Assembly: GCF_016862555.1 (NCBI RefSeq)
Contig: NZ_BONE01000006.1
Coordinates: forward strand, 109,577-173,576
Source: Asanoa siamensis
GTDB taxonomy: Bacteria; Actinomycetota; Actinomycetes; Mycobacteriales; Micromonosporaceae
Reading direction: 5' to 3'
Length of the DNA stretch: 64,000 nt
In this document: positions 29,350 through 37,564 of the stretch, in pieces
Numbering within the stretch: the first letter of the stretch is position 1
Layout of the letters: every line of letters begins with the position of its first letter
Translations under genes and position numbers: made by a program
Notes under the pieces: generated by a model
The model's input: the letters and a program-made list of their open reading frames with translations, nothing else
What the model was told of the DNA's origin: nothing
Databases searched by the model: none

Positions 29350-29363
29350 GGAAAGCGCTTTCC
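29350..29363. promoter_or_regulatory. LacI-type operator GGAAAGCGCTTTCC
   Basis: A perfect 14-bp palindrome 66 bp upstream of the pectate lyase start. It has the central CG step and GCGC core typical of LacI/GalR-family sites. The regulator is not identified; it differs from the CebR-type box of the GH9 gene, so a separate inducer is likely. Confidence 0.7.
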
Positions 29364-29516
29364 TCGGGCAACGTAGGGCTTAACAACTATGTTCGTCAAT
29401 GCTTTGACGTGTGCAGGAAGTTTGCAGTGCGTTCGGTCGAGGACACGTGCGGTGTCCGGGTGCGATGATGTCGCCGTCCGCCGGCGCCCGACTCGACCTT
29501 TCCGGAGAGCCTGAGC

Positions 29517-30317
29517 ATGAGCGAAAAGCCCGACACGATCGTTCTCATCCATGGTTTCTGGGTCACCCCACGCAGCTGGGAAAACTGGAAGACGCACTAC
29601 GAGGCCAAGGGCTTCACGGTCCTGACGCCCGGCTACCCGGGGTTCGAGGTCGAGGTCGAGGCGCTCAACGCCGACCCGTCCCCGATCGCCGCGCTGACCG
29701 CGCCGCAGGTGATCGCGCACCTGTCCGAGGTGGTCGGGGCGCTGCCCAGGCCGCCGATCCTGATCGGCCACTCGGCGGGCGGCGCGTTCACGCAGGTGCT
29801 GCTCGACCGCGGCTACGGCGCCAGCGCGGTGGCCCTCAACTCCGCACCGACCGAGGGCGTCCGGGTCACGCCGCTCTCGCAGCTCAAGTCCACGTTCCCG
29901 GTGCTGAAGAACCCGGCCAACCGGCACCGCGCGGTCGGCTTCGACTTCGAGCAGTGGAACTACGCCTTCACCAACACCTTCGCGCAGGACGAGGCAAGGG
30001 CGCTCTACGAGCGCTACGCGATCCCCGCCTCGGGCGGCATCCTCTGGAACAGCGTGCTGGCCAACCTGATGCCCGGCCCGCAGGACATCGCCGTCGACTA
30101 CCACAACGAGAAGCGGGCGCCGCTGCTGTTCATCTCGGGCACCGAGGACCACATCATGCCCCCGAGCGTGCAGCGCTCCAACGCCGCGCACTACAAGGGC
30201 GAAACCATCACCGAGGTGAAGGTCTACGAGGGGTACGCGCACCTGCTGCCCGCCCAGGAGGGCTGGGAGGAGATCGCCGACTACGCCCTGGACTGGGCGC
30301 TCGAGCACGCCCGGTGA
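29517..30317 (+). CDS. Alpha/beta-fold hydrolase
   Basis: A 266-residue hydrolase. The oxyanion/HG motif VLIHGFWVTPRSW, the nucleophile elbow IGHSAGG (Ser) and the late FISGTEDHIMPP with the Asp and a following His (YAHLLP) complete a catalytic triad. The substrate is unknown; possibilities include esters or lactones. The stop shares GTGA with the next gene, so the hydrolase and the MBL-fold protein are made together. Confidence 0.88.
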   Translation: MSEKPDTIVLIHGFWVTPRSWENWKTHYEAKGFTVLTPGYPGFEVEVEALNADPSPIAALTAPQVIAHLSEVVGALPRPPILIGHSAGGAFTQVLLDRGYGASAVALNSAPTEGVRVTPLSQLKSTFPVLKNPANRHRAVGFDFEQWNYAFTNTFAQDEARALYERYAIPASGGILWNSVLANLMPGPQDIAVDYHNEKRAPLLFISGTEDHIMPPSVQRSNAAHYKGETITEVKVYEGYAHLLPAQEGWEEIADYALDWALEHAR

Positions 30318-31105
30318 CCGAGGTTCGCATCACGCACGTCGGCGGCCCGACCACCCTGGTCGAGGCCGCCGGCTGGCGGTTGCTCACCGACCCGACCTTC
30401 GACCCACCGGGCCGGCGGTACGGGTTCGGCCTGGGCACCTCGTCGCGCAAGCTGACCGGCCCGGCCGTCGACCTCGACGCGCTCGGGCCGATCGACGCGG
30501 TGCTGCTGACCCACGACCACCACGCCGACAACCTCGACGACGCGGGCCGCGAGCTGCTGTCCACCGTGGACGAGATCGTCACCACGGAGTCCGGCGCCCG
30601 GCGGCTGGGCGGCCGGGCGCGCGGGCTGCGGCCGTGGCAGGCGCTGACCCTGTCCCGGCCGGGGCGCCCCGCCGTCGAGGTGACCGCCACGCCGTGCCGG
30701 CACGGCCCGCCGCTGAGCCACCCCCTGGTCGGCGACGTGATCGGGTTCGCGCTGACCTGGCCGGGGCAGCGGCACGGCGCGCTCTGGTTCACCGGCGACA
30801 CCGTCCTCTACGGCGGTGTCCGCGAGGTCGCCGCCCGGATCGACGTCGGCACCGCGGTGCTGCACCTCGGCGGGGTGCGGTTCCCGATCACCGGTCCGGT
30901 CCGCTACTCGATGACGGGCCGCGACGCGGTCGAGCTCTGCGAGCTGGTGCGGCCACAGATCGCGATCCCGGTCCACTACGAGGGCTGGAGCCACTTCGCG
31001 GATCCCCGGCCGGAGGTCGAACGCGCGTTCGCCTCCGCGCCGGCGCCGGTCCGTGCCGCCGTGCGCTGGCTGCCGATCGGCACATCGGTGGAGATCTCCG
31101 TCTGA
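30314..31105 (+). CDS. UlaG-like MBL-fold hydrolase
   Basis: A 263-residue metallo-beta-lactamase-fold protein of the UlaG/RomA-like type. The zinc motif is LLTHDHHADNLD, with later HGPPLSHP and FTGDTVLYGG, and a final IPVHYEGWSHF. GTG 30314 overlaps the hydrolase stop by 3 bp. The next gene encodes a QsdR-type TetR regulator; QsdR relatives regulate lactone-degrading enzymes, so a role in degrading a lactone signal is possible but unproven. Confidence 0.85.
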   Translation: MTEVRITHVGGPTTLVEAAGWRLLTDPTFDPPGRRYGFGLGTSSRKLTGPAVDLDALGPIDAVLLTHDHHADNLDDAGRELLSTVDEIVTTESGARRLGGRARGLRPWQALTLSRPGRPAVEVTATPCRHGPPLSHPLVGDVIGFALTWPGQRHGALWFTGDTVLYGGVREVAARIDVGTAVLHLGGVRFPITGPVRYSMTGRDAVELCELVRPQIAIPVHYEGWSHFADPRPEVERAFASAPAPVRAAVRWLPIGTSVEISV

Positions 31106-31124
31106 CCGTCCTATCGTCACCGGT

Positions 31125-31673
31125 ATGCGAGTGGTCAGCCAGGAACGCGTCGTGCGTGGCGGCTGCGCGTTCTTCCTGCGGCACGCCACTGTGGACATGG
31201 CCGCGCTGGCCGAAACCCTTTCGGTCAGCCGCGCCACGCTCTACCGCGTGGTCCCCGGGCGGGATCCGCTGCTCGGCGACGTGCTGTGGCGGTTCGGTGG
31301 CCGGATGCTGGCCCGCGCCCGCGCACAGACGTCGAGCCCCGGCATCGAGGGCGTCCTGGAGACCACCCGGCGGTTCGCCGACGGCGTCCGGCAGGCCGAG
31401 GCGTTCGTCGCCTTCCTGCGCGCGGAGCCGGCGACCGCGGCCCGGGTGCTGTTCACCCCGGCCGGCGACGTGCACGCCCGGGTGGTGCGGGCACAGCGCG
31501 ACATCCTGGCCGAGGCCGCCGACCCGACCTGGACGCCCGGCGACCTCGACGGCGCCGCGTTCCTCTACGTGCGGGTCATCGAGTCGGCTCTCTACGCGGA
31601 GCTGCTCCGCGGCCGCCCCGCCGACCCCGACACCGCCGAACGCGCCGCCCGCGCCGTGCTGGAGGCCTGCTGA
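31125..31673 (+). CDS. TetR-family regulator of the QsdR type
   Basis: A 182-residue regulator with an N-terminal helix-turn-helix (HATVDMAALAETLSVSRATLYRVVPGRDPLLGDVLW). The segment RATLYRVVPGRDPLL, with GRD where most TetR proteins have FxxKxxL, and the ligand domain match the QsdR group. It probably controls the two hydrolase genes just upstream. The start appears leaderless: TATCGT, seven bases, ATG. Confidence 0.85.
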   Translation: MRVVSQERVVRGGCAFFLRHATVDMAALAETLSVSRATLYRVVPGRDPLLGDVLWRFGGRMLARARAQTSSPGIEGVLETTRRFADGVRQAEAFVAFLRAEPATAARVLFTPAGDVHARVVRAQRDILAEAADPTWTPGDLDGAAFLYVRVIESALYAELLRGRPADPDTAERAARAVLEAC

Positions 31674-31738
31674 GACGGCCGTCGCAGCTTCGCCGCGGTC
31701 CGTAGCCGCCCGCATCGACGGCTGCTTATGGTGCCGGC

Positions 31739-33391
31739 ATGAGCCGTCCCTGGCGCCGTGCCGCGCTCGCCCTCGTCCTGCTCTGCGCGTCGCTGACCGC
31801 GGCGCCGGCGGCCGCCTCGACCTCGACCGGGCGGGAGCCGGTGGCCCGGCCCACGGTGCGCGGACCGATCCCCGGGACGGCGCCGGGCGACCCGCGCTCG
31901 CCCGACCTCGCCGACACGTACCCGTTCTTCTCGACGCCTTTCGACCTGGCCCGGCACGGCTACGTCGAGCAGGAGTTCTACCTCTCCGGCGTCGCCGACG
32001 GGTGGGACACCGCCGGGACCCGGGTGGCCACGGACGTGCCCTACCAGACCCGGCTGGTCGTGCGCCGGCCGGCGAGCGCCCGGCAGTTCAGCGGCACCGT
32101 GCTGGTCGAGTGGCAGAACGTCACCGCCGGCTACGACCTCGACGCCCTGTGGAACGCCGAGGCGACCACCCGCGCCGGGCACGCCTGGGTCGGCGTCTCC
32201 GCGCAGCGCGTCGGCGTCGACCAGCTCCGCGGCTGGAGCCCCACGCGGTACGGCGCGCTGGACGTCACGGGCGGCGGGCGGTTCGTCGGCGACGAGCTCT
32301 CGTACGACATCTTCGCCCAGGCCGGCACGGCACTCACGGACGGCCCGCTCGGCCGCCTGAAGCCCCGCACCGTGCTCGCGATCGGGGCCTCGCAGTCCGC
32401 GTCGCGGATGACCGTCTACTACGACAAGGTGCTGCCGCAGGTGCGGCCGGTCTACGACGGGTACAGCTTCATCGTGGGGTCGGCGCCGACCCGCGCCGGC
32501 GCCGAGCCGGTGTTCCAGGTGCTCTCCGAGACCGACGTGCGCACGCCGGTGCGGCCCGCCGACACCGACCGGTTCCGGCGCTGGGAGGTGGCCGGTGGTG
32601 CGCACAGCGGCTGGAACGGAAAGGTCTACCGGGCGCCGATCCAGGAACGCAACCTCGGCGCCGCGCCCGTCTACACCTGCGCGCAGCCGCCGTTCAGCCG
32701 GATCCCGGTGCAGCACGTGACCGCCGCCGCGTACGCGCACCTCGAGCGCTGGGTGGAGCGCGGCACGCCGCCGCCGACCGCGGCGCCGATCGCGTTCAAC
32801 GCCGACGGCACCAAGGCCCGCGACGCGCTCGGCCTCGTCCGCGGCGGGATCCGGCTGTCGCAGATCGACGTGCCGCGGGCGCTCAACACGGGCGACAACG
32901 CCGGCGAGTCGTTCTGCTTCCTGTTCGGCACGCACCAGCCGTTCGACGAGGCCACACTGGACGGTCTCTACCGGACCCACCTGGGCTATGTCGCCCGCGT
33001 GGTGGCCACGGACCTGCGCAACATCCGGGCCGGCTACCTCCAGCCGGCGGACGCCGCGCAGAACCTGCGCGAGGCGGTGCGGGCTCAGTGGCGCCAGCGG
33101 GTCGCGGCCACCACGGCTTCGTCGTCGGCGCCGTCGAACAGCGCGATCTCGCCCCGGCGGACCGCGGCGACCGTGTCGACGACGGCCGGGCCCAGCGCCT
33201 CCGCCAGCACCTCGTCGGACTCGAAGGCGACCACGGCCGCGGTCAGCGTCTCCGGCAGGCGGTCGATGCCCCGGTCGGCGCGCTCGTCGGGCGCCAGCAC
33301 CGACGGGTCGACAGGCACGGGGTCGGGCAGCCGCGCGCCCGCCGCGAGCCCCGCCCGGCCCGCCGCCAGCAGGCCGGCGAGCAGCAGGTAG
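31739..33391 (+). CDS. Secreted alpha/beta-hydrolase-domain protein (Abhydrolase_10 type) with antisense extension
   Basis: Residues 1-28 are a signal peptide (RRAALALVLLCASLTAAPAAA). Residues about 35-445 match the large alpha/beta hydrolase-domain family: TVLVEWQNVTAGYDLDALWN, nucleophile elbow AIGASQSASRM, and AGGAHSGW. The family would end near LREAVRAQWRQ (about residue 448). No stop occurs there, and the frame continues about 100 more Ser/Ala-rich codons across the converging glutamine-synthetase-like gene. The real C-terminus is therefore odd. The start looks leaderless: TATGGT, six bases, ATG. The substrate is unknown. Confidence 0.82.
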   Translation: MSRPWRRAALALVLLCASLTAAPAAASTSTGREPVARPTVRGPIPGTAPGDPRSPDLADTYPFFSTPFDLARHGYVEQEFYLSGVADGWDTAGTRVATDVPYQTRLVVRRPASARQFSGTVLVEWQNVTAGYDLDALWNAEATTRAGHAWVGVSAQRVGVDQLRGWSPTRYGALDVTGGGRFVGDELSYDIFAQAGTALTDGPLGRLKPRTVLAIGASQSASRMTVYYDKVLPQVRPVYDGYSFIVGSAPTRAGAEPVFQVLSETDVRTPVRPADTDRFRRWEVAGGAHSGWNGKVYRAPIQERNLGAAPVYTCAQPPFSRIPVQHVTAAAYAHLERWVERGTPPPTAAPIAFNADGTKARDALGLVRGGIRLSQIDVPRALNTGDNAGESFCFLFGTHQPFDEATLDGLYRTHLGYVARVVATDLRNIRAGYLQPADAAQNLREAVRAQWRQRVAATTASSSAPSNSAISPRRTAATVSTTAGPSASASTSSDSKATTAAVSVSGRRSMPRSARSSGASTDGSTGTGSGSRAPAASPARPAASRPASSR

Positions 33392-34437
33392 GGGTTGGCG
33401 GCCGCGTCGACGCACTTGACCTCGAGGTTCGCGGTGGGGCCGGCGATCAGCCGCAGGGCCGCCTCGCGGTTCTCCAGACCCCAGCACGCGTACGCGCCGG
33501 CCCAGCGCGCCGGCACGAGCCGCAGGTAGGAGGCGACCGACGGGGCGCCGAGCGCGAGCAGAGCGGGCAGCCGGGCCAGGATGCCGGCCGCGAACGCCTC
33601 GCCGTCGCGGTCGAGCCCGTAGGGCCCGGTGCCGCCGGACATCCCGCTCGCGCCGGCGCGCAGCACGCTGAGGTGCACGTGCCGGCCGTTGCCCACCTGG
33701 CCGGCGACCACCACGGGCGCGAACGTCGGGCGCAGCCCGTGCGCGGCGCTGACCGCGCGCACGGTCTCCTGGACCAGCACCACGGTGTCGGCCGCGCCGA
33801 CCGGGTCCTGCGGCGCCACCGAGACCTCGAACTGGCCCTGGGCGTACTCGGGATGGATCTGCTCCACCAGCACGCCCTGTGCGGTCAGCGCCGCGAGCAC
33901 CGCACGCAGGTAGGGCGCCAGCTCCACCAGCCGGATCATCCCGTACGCGGGGCCGGTGGTGGCCGGGACGAACTCGTCACCGATGCCGGCGGACACGCAC
34001 CACTCGACCTCGAAGCCGCAGCGGACCTCCAGCCCGGCCAGGCGGGCCATCTCGCGGCGCAGCAGGAAGCGGGCGTCCAGCGGGTGCGGCTCGCCGGCCT
34101 GGTCGAACCTGTCGGCGGGCGACCAGGCCCAGCCGGGCGAGGCGGCCAGCGGCACCAGCCGGTCGAGGTCGGGGTGCAGCCGCAGGTCGCCGACCGGGCC
34201 GCCGGCGTACGCGCCCAGCACCGAGCCGTCGTCGACCAGGAACGTGTCGAACACCGGCGACGCGCCGGCGCCCCAGGCGGCGGCGTGCGGGAGGCGGGCC
34301 AGCGGCACCGCCTTGACCCGGGTCACCCCGCTGGTGTCCACCCAGGTCAGCGCGACGCCGTCGATGCCCTCGGCGGCGAGCCGGTCGGCGGCGTCGCGGG
34401 CCCGCTCGGCCCGGCGGTCGCGGTCGGTGGCGTCCAC
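33085..34437 (-). CDS. Glutamine-synthetase-like ligase (FluG C-half type)
   Basis: A 450-residue GS-superfamily protein, likely a gamma-glutamyl-amine or polyamine ligase rather than true GlnA. Features include FDTFLVDDGSVLG, CGFEVEW (metal Glu), EQIHPEYAQGQFEVSVAP, GNGRHVHLSV (metal His and ATP loop), RLVPARWAGAYACWGLENREAALR and NLEVKCVDAAANPYL. It diverges from an amidohydrolase gene only 17 bp away. Fungal FluG is a fusion of exactly these two domains. GTG 34437 follows TAACCT plus six bases, a leaderless layout. Confidence 0.9.
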   Translation of the reverse strand: MDATDRDRRAERARDAADRLAAEGIDGVALTWVDTSGVTRVKAVPLARLPHAAAWGAGASPVFDTFLVDDGSVLGAYAGGPVGDLRLHPDLDRLVPLAASPGWAWSPADRFDQAGEPHPLDARFLLRREMARLAGLEVRCGFEVEWCVSAGIGDEFVPATTGPAYGMIRLVELAPYLRAVLAALTAQGVLVEQIHPEYAQGQFEVSVAPQDPVGAADTVVLVQETVRAVSAAHGLRPTFAPVVVAGQVGNGRHVHLSVLRAGASGMSGGTGPYGLDRDGEAFAAGILARLPALLALGAPSVASYLRLVPARWAGAYACWGLENREAALRLIAGPTANLEVKCVDAAANPYLLLAGLLAAGRAGLAAGARLPDPVPVDPSVLAPDERADRGIDRLPETLTAAVVAFESDEVLAEALGPAVVDTVAAVRRGEIALFDGADDEAVVAATRWRH

Positions 34438-34442
34438 CGACC

Positions 34443-34449
34443 TAGGTTA
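34443..34449. promoter_or_regulatory. Overlapping divergent leaderless -10 elements
   Basis: In the 17-bp gap between two divergent starts, TAGGTT (34443-34448, plus) lies exactly six bases before ATG 34455. On the other strand, TAACCT (34449-34444) lies exactly six bases before GTG 34437. The two hexamers overlap over five bases. Both fit the actinobacterial leaderless pattern TANNNT-N6-start. Confidence 0.65.
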
Positions 34450-34454
34450 GGACG

Positions 34455-35507
34455 ATGGAGCTGCTGGTGGACCATCATTGCCACGGCGTCGTGCGGCGGG
34501 ATCTCGATCGGGCGACGTTCGAGTCATGGCTCACCGAGGCGGACGGCCCGGCGCCGGGCACCACGCTGTTCGACTCCGCGCTGGGGGAGGCCCTGCGGGA
34601 GCACTGCTTCCCGCTGCTGGGCGCGGCGACGCCGGCCGAGTATCTCGGGCGGCGGGCGGAGCTGGGGCACGCCGAGGTGGCCCGGCGGCTGCTGCGGGCC
34701 GCCGGGCTCGCGGCCGTGCTGGTCGACACCGGGTTCGCGCCGGAGCCGCTGACCGCGCCCGCCGAGCTGGGCGCGCTGGCCGGGGCGGCGTCCTACGAGG
34801 TGGTCCGCCTGGAGGCCGTGGCCGAAGGGTTGGCACCCGGTGTCACGGCGAGCGGGTTCGGCGCCGCCGTCCGCGACGCACTGGCCACGGCGGCCGCCCG
34901 ACCCGCCACGGTGGCGTTCAAGTCGGTCGCCGCCTACCGGGTGGGGCTCGCGCTGCGTCCCGAGCGGCCGTCGGTCCGGGACGTCGCGGTGGCCGCCGGG
35001 CGGTGGCTGGCCGGCGGTGGTGGGCGGTTGGCCGACGAGACGCTGCACCGGTTCCTCGCGTTCGCGGCCGTGGACACCGGGCTCCCGGTGCAGTTCCACA
35101 CCGGACTCGGCGACCGCGACGTCGACCTGCGCGCCTGCGACCCGCTGCTGCTGGCACCGTGGCTGCGGGCCGTCGAGCTGGCCGGGGTGCCGGTGCTGCT
35201 GCTGCACTGCTACCCCTACCAGCGCAACGCCGGTTATCTGGCCCAGGTCTTCCCGGCCGTACACCTGGATCTGGGGCTGGCCACCCACAACGTCGGCGCG
35301 CGGGCGGGCGCCGTGCTCGCCGAGGCGCTGGAGCTGTGCCCCTACGGCAAGTTCCTCTACTCCTCCGACGGGTTCGCCCTGCCGGAGCTGCACTTCCTGG
35401 GTGCGGCCCTGTTCCGCGCGGCGGCCGGCGCCGACCTGGCCCGCCGGACGACGGAGAACGCGCACCGCGTCTATCCCGCGGTGGGCGGAAGGGGCCCCGG
35501 CCGATAG
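34455..35507 (+). CDS. Amidohydrolase (FluG N-half type)
   Basis: A 350-residue TIM-barrel amidohydrolase. The metal motif is LLVDHHCHG at the N-terminus, with FHTGLGDRDVDL, LLLHCYPYQRNAGYLA, LDLGLATHNVGA and FLYSSDGFALPELHFLGA carrying further metal or substrate ligands. It resembles FluG-type amidohydrolases that pair with GS-like ligases. With the divergent GS-like gene it may hydrolyse and form gamma-glutamyl amides. It ends in a hairpin terminator. Confidence 0.88.
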   Translation: MELLVDHHCHGVVRRDLDRATFESWLTEADGPAPGTTLFDSALGEALREHCFPLLGAATPAEYLGRRAELGHAEVARRLLRAAGLAAVLVDTGFAPEPLTAPAELGALAGAASYEVVRLEAVAEGLAPGVTASGFGAAVRDALATAAARPATVAFKSVAAYRVGLALRPERPSVRDVAVAAGRWLAGGGGRLADETLHRFLAFAAVDTGLPVQFHTGLGDRDVDLRACDPLLLAPWLRAVELAGVPVLLLHCYPYQRNAGYLAQVFPAVHLDLGLATHNVGARAGAVLAEALELCPYGKFLYSSDGFALPELHFLGAALFRAAAGADLARRTTENAHRVYPAVGGRGPGR

Positions 35508-35520
35508 GGTCCCTTCCGCC
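35484..35520. terminator. Hairpin terminator at amidohydrolase end
   Basis: GGCGGAAGGGGCCC pairs with GGGTCCCTTCCGCC with one mismatch and a 9-nt loop. It overlaps the amidohydrolase stop and sits before the end of the converging deacetylase gene. Confidence 0.65.
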
Positions 35521-35533
35521 TCCTTACCGCGGT

Positions 35534-36211
35534 TCAGCAGCCTCGCGGCAGCGTGAACCGCCAGCGCTGTGCCTTCAGCACCGGGATCACCCGGTCGACG
35601 GCCGCGACGGTCTGACTCCGGTCGCCGCCCCCGTCGTGCGCCAGGACGACCGCGCCCGGCGTGAGCCGGTCCAGGAGGCGCTGGACCAGCACGTCCGTGC
35701 CGGGCGGTTCCCAGTCGGCGATGTCGTACCGCCAGCCCAGCGGCCGCATCCCGAGCGACGCCGCCACGTCCGCGCTCGCTCCCCAGGCACCGTACGGCGC
35801 GCGGAAGAAGGGAATCCGGGCGTGTGGCACCGCCCGCCGGATCGCGGCGCTGGTCGCGCGCAGGTCGGCCGCGATCTGTTCCGGCGTCAGGGCGGTCAGG
35901 TCGTCGTGGTGCATGCTGTGGTTGCACAGCGTGTGCCCCGCCCGGGCGATCGCCCGGACCACCTCGGGATGCGCGACCACGTGGTCGCCCCAGAGGCAGA
36001 ACACGGCCTTGACGCGGTGCCGCCGCAGCACGTCGAGCAGGGCCGGCGTGTCGGGCGGGTTCGGCCCGTCGTCGAACGTGAGGCTGACGACGTTGCCGCG
36101 CCCGCTCGCGGTGTCGACGATGTCGGGGCTGACCCGGCCGTGCGCGCCGGCCGGCGCCGCGGCGCCGAGCAGGAGACCGACCGCCGCCACCATCGTGACC
36201 AGGCTCCGCAT
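35534..36211 (-). CDS. Secreted polysaccharide deacetylase (CE4/NodB)
   Basis: A 225-residue secreted NodB-fold enzyme. A signal peptide (MRSLVTMVAAVGLLLGAAAPAGA) precedes the five CE4 motifs: SLTFDDGP (catalytic Asp), HSMHH zinc ligands, RAPYGAWG, a W-containing motif (WRYDIADWEPP) and VVLAHDGGG. Its ATG shares the overlap TGATG with the xylanase stop, so it is translated together with the GH10 xylanase. Co-expression suggests it is an acetylxylan esterase, though chitin or peptidoglycan remain possible. Confidence 0.9.
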   Translation of the reverse strand: MRSLVTMVAAVGLLLGAAAPAGAHGRVSPDIVDTASGRGNVVSLTFDDGPNPPDTPALLDVLRRHRVKAVFCLWGDHVVAHPEVVRAIARAGHTLCNHSMHHDDLTALTPEQIAADLRATSAAIRRAVPHARIPFFRAPYGAWGASADVAASLGMRPLGWRYDIADWEPPGTDVLVQRLLDRLTPGAVVLAHDGGGDRSQTVAAVDRVIPVLKAQRWRFTLPRGC

Positions 36212-37404
36212 CAGCGGCGTGGCTTCTGCGGGACGCGCGGCAGCACGTACGGCGGTCCACTGTGGATCAGGTCCGCCTTCATCAGGTTGTACGCCCGCTT
36301 GGGCTGGTAGTTCTCGTCCATGATGGTGGCGAGGCCCTCGGGCGGGTCACTGAACCAGCCGGGCACCCACGAGTGCCGGTCGGTGAAACCCCAGACGGTG
36401 TACGAGAGGCAGTGGCGGTCGGCCAGGCACGCCTGCAGCAGCACGCTGTAGTTGGCCGCCGAGGCCTGCAGGCGCGGGTTGATCTCGTTGCTGTCGCCCG
36501 CCTGCACGCCGGCCGTCAGCTGGCTGCGCACGTCGACCTCGGTGAACGCGGTCGCGAGCCCCAGCCCGGCGAACTGCTTCAGCGCGGCCGTCACCTGGAG
36601 GGTGTCGTAGTTGCCGTACTGGGTGCCGAGGTGGCCCTGGCTGCCGATGCCGTCGATCGGCACGCCGTCGCGCAACAGTTGCTTGGCCATGTCGTAGACG
36701 AACTGCGTCTTGTCGTTGGCCGGGTCACCCGAGCCGAACGCCTCGATGTTGTAGTCGTTGTAGAACAGCAGCGCCTTGGGGTCGGCGGCGCGGGCCCAGC
36801 GGAACGCGTCGGCGACGTAGCCCGGGCCGAGGTGCTGGGCCCAGAAACCCTTGTAGTGCAACGTCGGCGGGTTGTCCCACGGGTCGCTGACGGCCTCGTT
36901 GACGACGTCCCACTGCCAGATCTTGCCCTTGTAGCGCTTGACCACGGTGGTGATGTGGTTCTTCAGGATGTCGCGGAGCTCGGCCTTGCTGATCGTGCCG
37001 TCGTTGGCGCCGGTGGTGAGCCAGGTCGGCAGCTGGTTGTGCCAGACCAGCACGTGGCCGCGGACCTTCTGGTTGTTGCGCTTCGCTGCGGCGATCAGCT
37101 CGTCGGCCGGCGCCCAGTTGTAGGTGCCGCGGGTCGGCTCGAGCTCGCCCCACTTCATCACGTTCTCGGCGGTGACCGAGTTGAACTCGCGGGAGACGAT
37201 CTGCCGGTACTGCGGGTCGGCCGGGTCCGCCAGGGCGGCCATGTCGACCGCGGTGCCGATATACAGGTCGTGCCGCATGCCCAGCTGGCGCAGGCTCTGC
37301 TGGGACGGGTCGACCGGGTGGCTCGCCGTGGCGGGCACCGCGCCCGCCACCGCACCGGTCGCGAGCACGACCGCGCCGGCGGCAAGCCATCGTTTCAGCT
37401 GCAT
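36211..37404 (-). CDS. Secreted GH10 endo-beta-1,4-xylanase
   Basis: A 397-residue secreted xylanase. A signal peptide (MQLKRWLAAGAVVLATGAVA) is followed by a single GH10 barrel: FNSVTAENVMKW, VRGHVLVWHNQLP, WDVVNEAVSD with the acid/base Glu, and TAFTEVDVRS with the nucleophile Glu. No binding module is attached. GAGAGGAGC precedes the ATG at 37404. A perfect 8-6-8 inverted repeat at 37459-37480 lies 55 bp upstream. The gene is coupled to a CE4 deacetylase, a sensible pair for acetylated xylan. Confidence 0.93.
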   Translation of the reverse strand: MQLKRWLAAGAVVLATGAVAGAVPATASHPVDPSQQSLRQLGMRHDLYIGTAVDMAALADPADPQYRQIVSREFNSVTAENVMKWGELEPTRGTYNWAPADELIAAAKRNNQKVRGHVLVWHNQLPTWLTTGANDGTISKAELRDILKNHITTVVKRYKGKIWQWDVVNEAVSDPWDNPPTLHYKGFWAQHLGPGYVADAFRWARAADPKALLFYNDYNIEAFGSGDPANDKTQFVYDMAKQLLRDGVPIDGIGSQGHLGTQYGNYDTLQVTAALKQFAGLGLATAFTEVDVRSQLTAGVQAGDSNEINPRLQASAANYSVLLQACLADRHCLSYTVWGFTDRHSWVPGWFSDPPEGLATIMDENYQPKRAYNLMKADLIHSGPPYVLPRVPQKPRR

Positions 37405-37458
37405 GTGCGCTCCTCTCGGGGTGATCGGCCACAGTGCCGATCGCGAGCGACGCCGATA

Positions 37459-37480
37459 GTTACGGATCGAGTTCCGTAAC
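37459..37480. promoter_or_regulatory. Xylanase operator GTTACGGA-N6-TCCGTAAC
   Basis: A perfect 8-bp inverted repeat with a 6-bp spacer, 55 bp upstream of the xylanase start. A further CGTAACGG half-site follows at about 37491. It differs from typical LacI sites in having a spacer, so the regulator could be of another family. Confidence 0.65.
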
Positions 37481-37564
37481 TTTGCCGAAACGTAACGGCC
37501 GAGATTGCCCCGCGTCAATCCAAAAGAGTTCCGGAAATCGGGCACAGCCTCAGCGCTTGCCGGT

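Noticed and set aside
30634..34752. Very long plus-strand open frame (about 1370 codons)
   Set aside because: Its translation is Arg/Gly/Ala-rich with no domain. It overlaps well-supported genes on both strands and arises from high GC.
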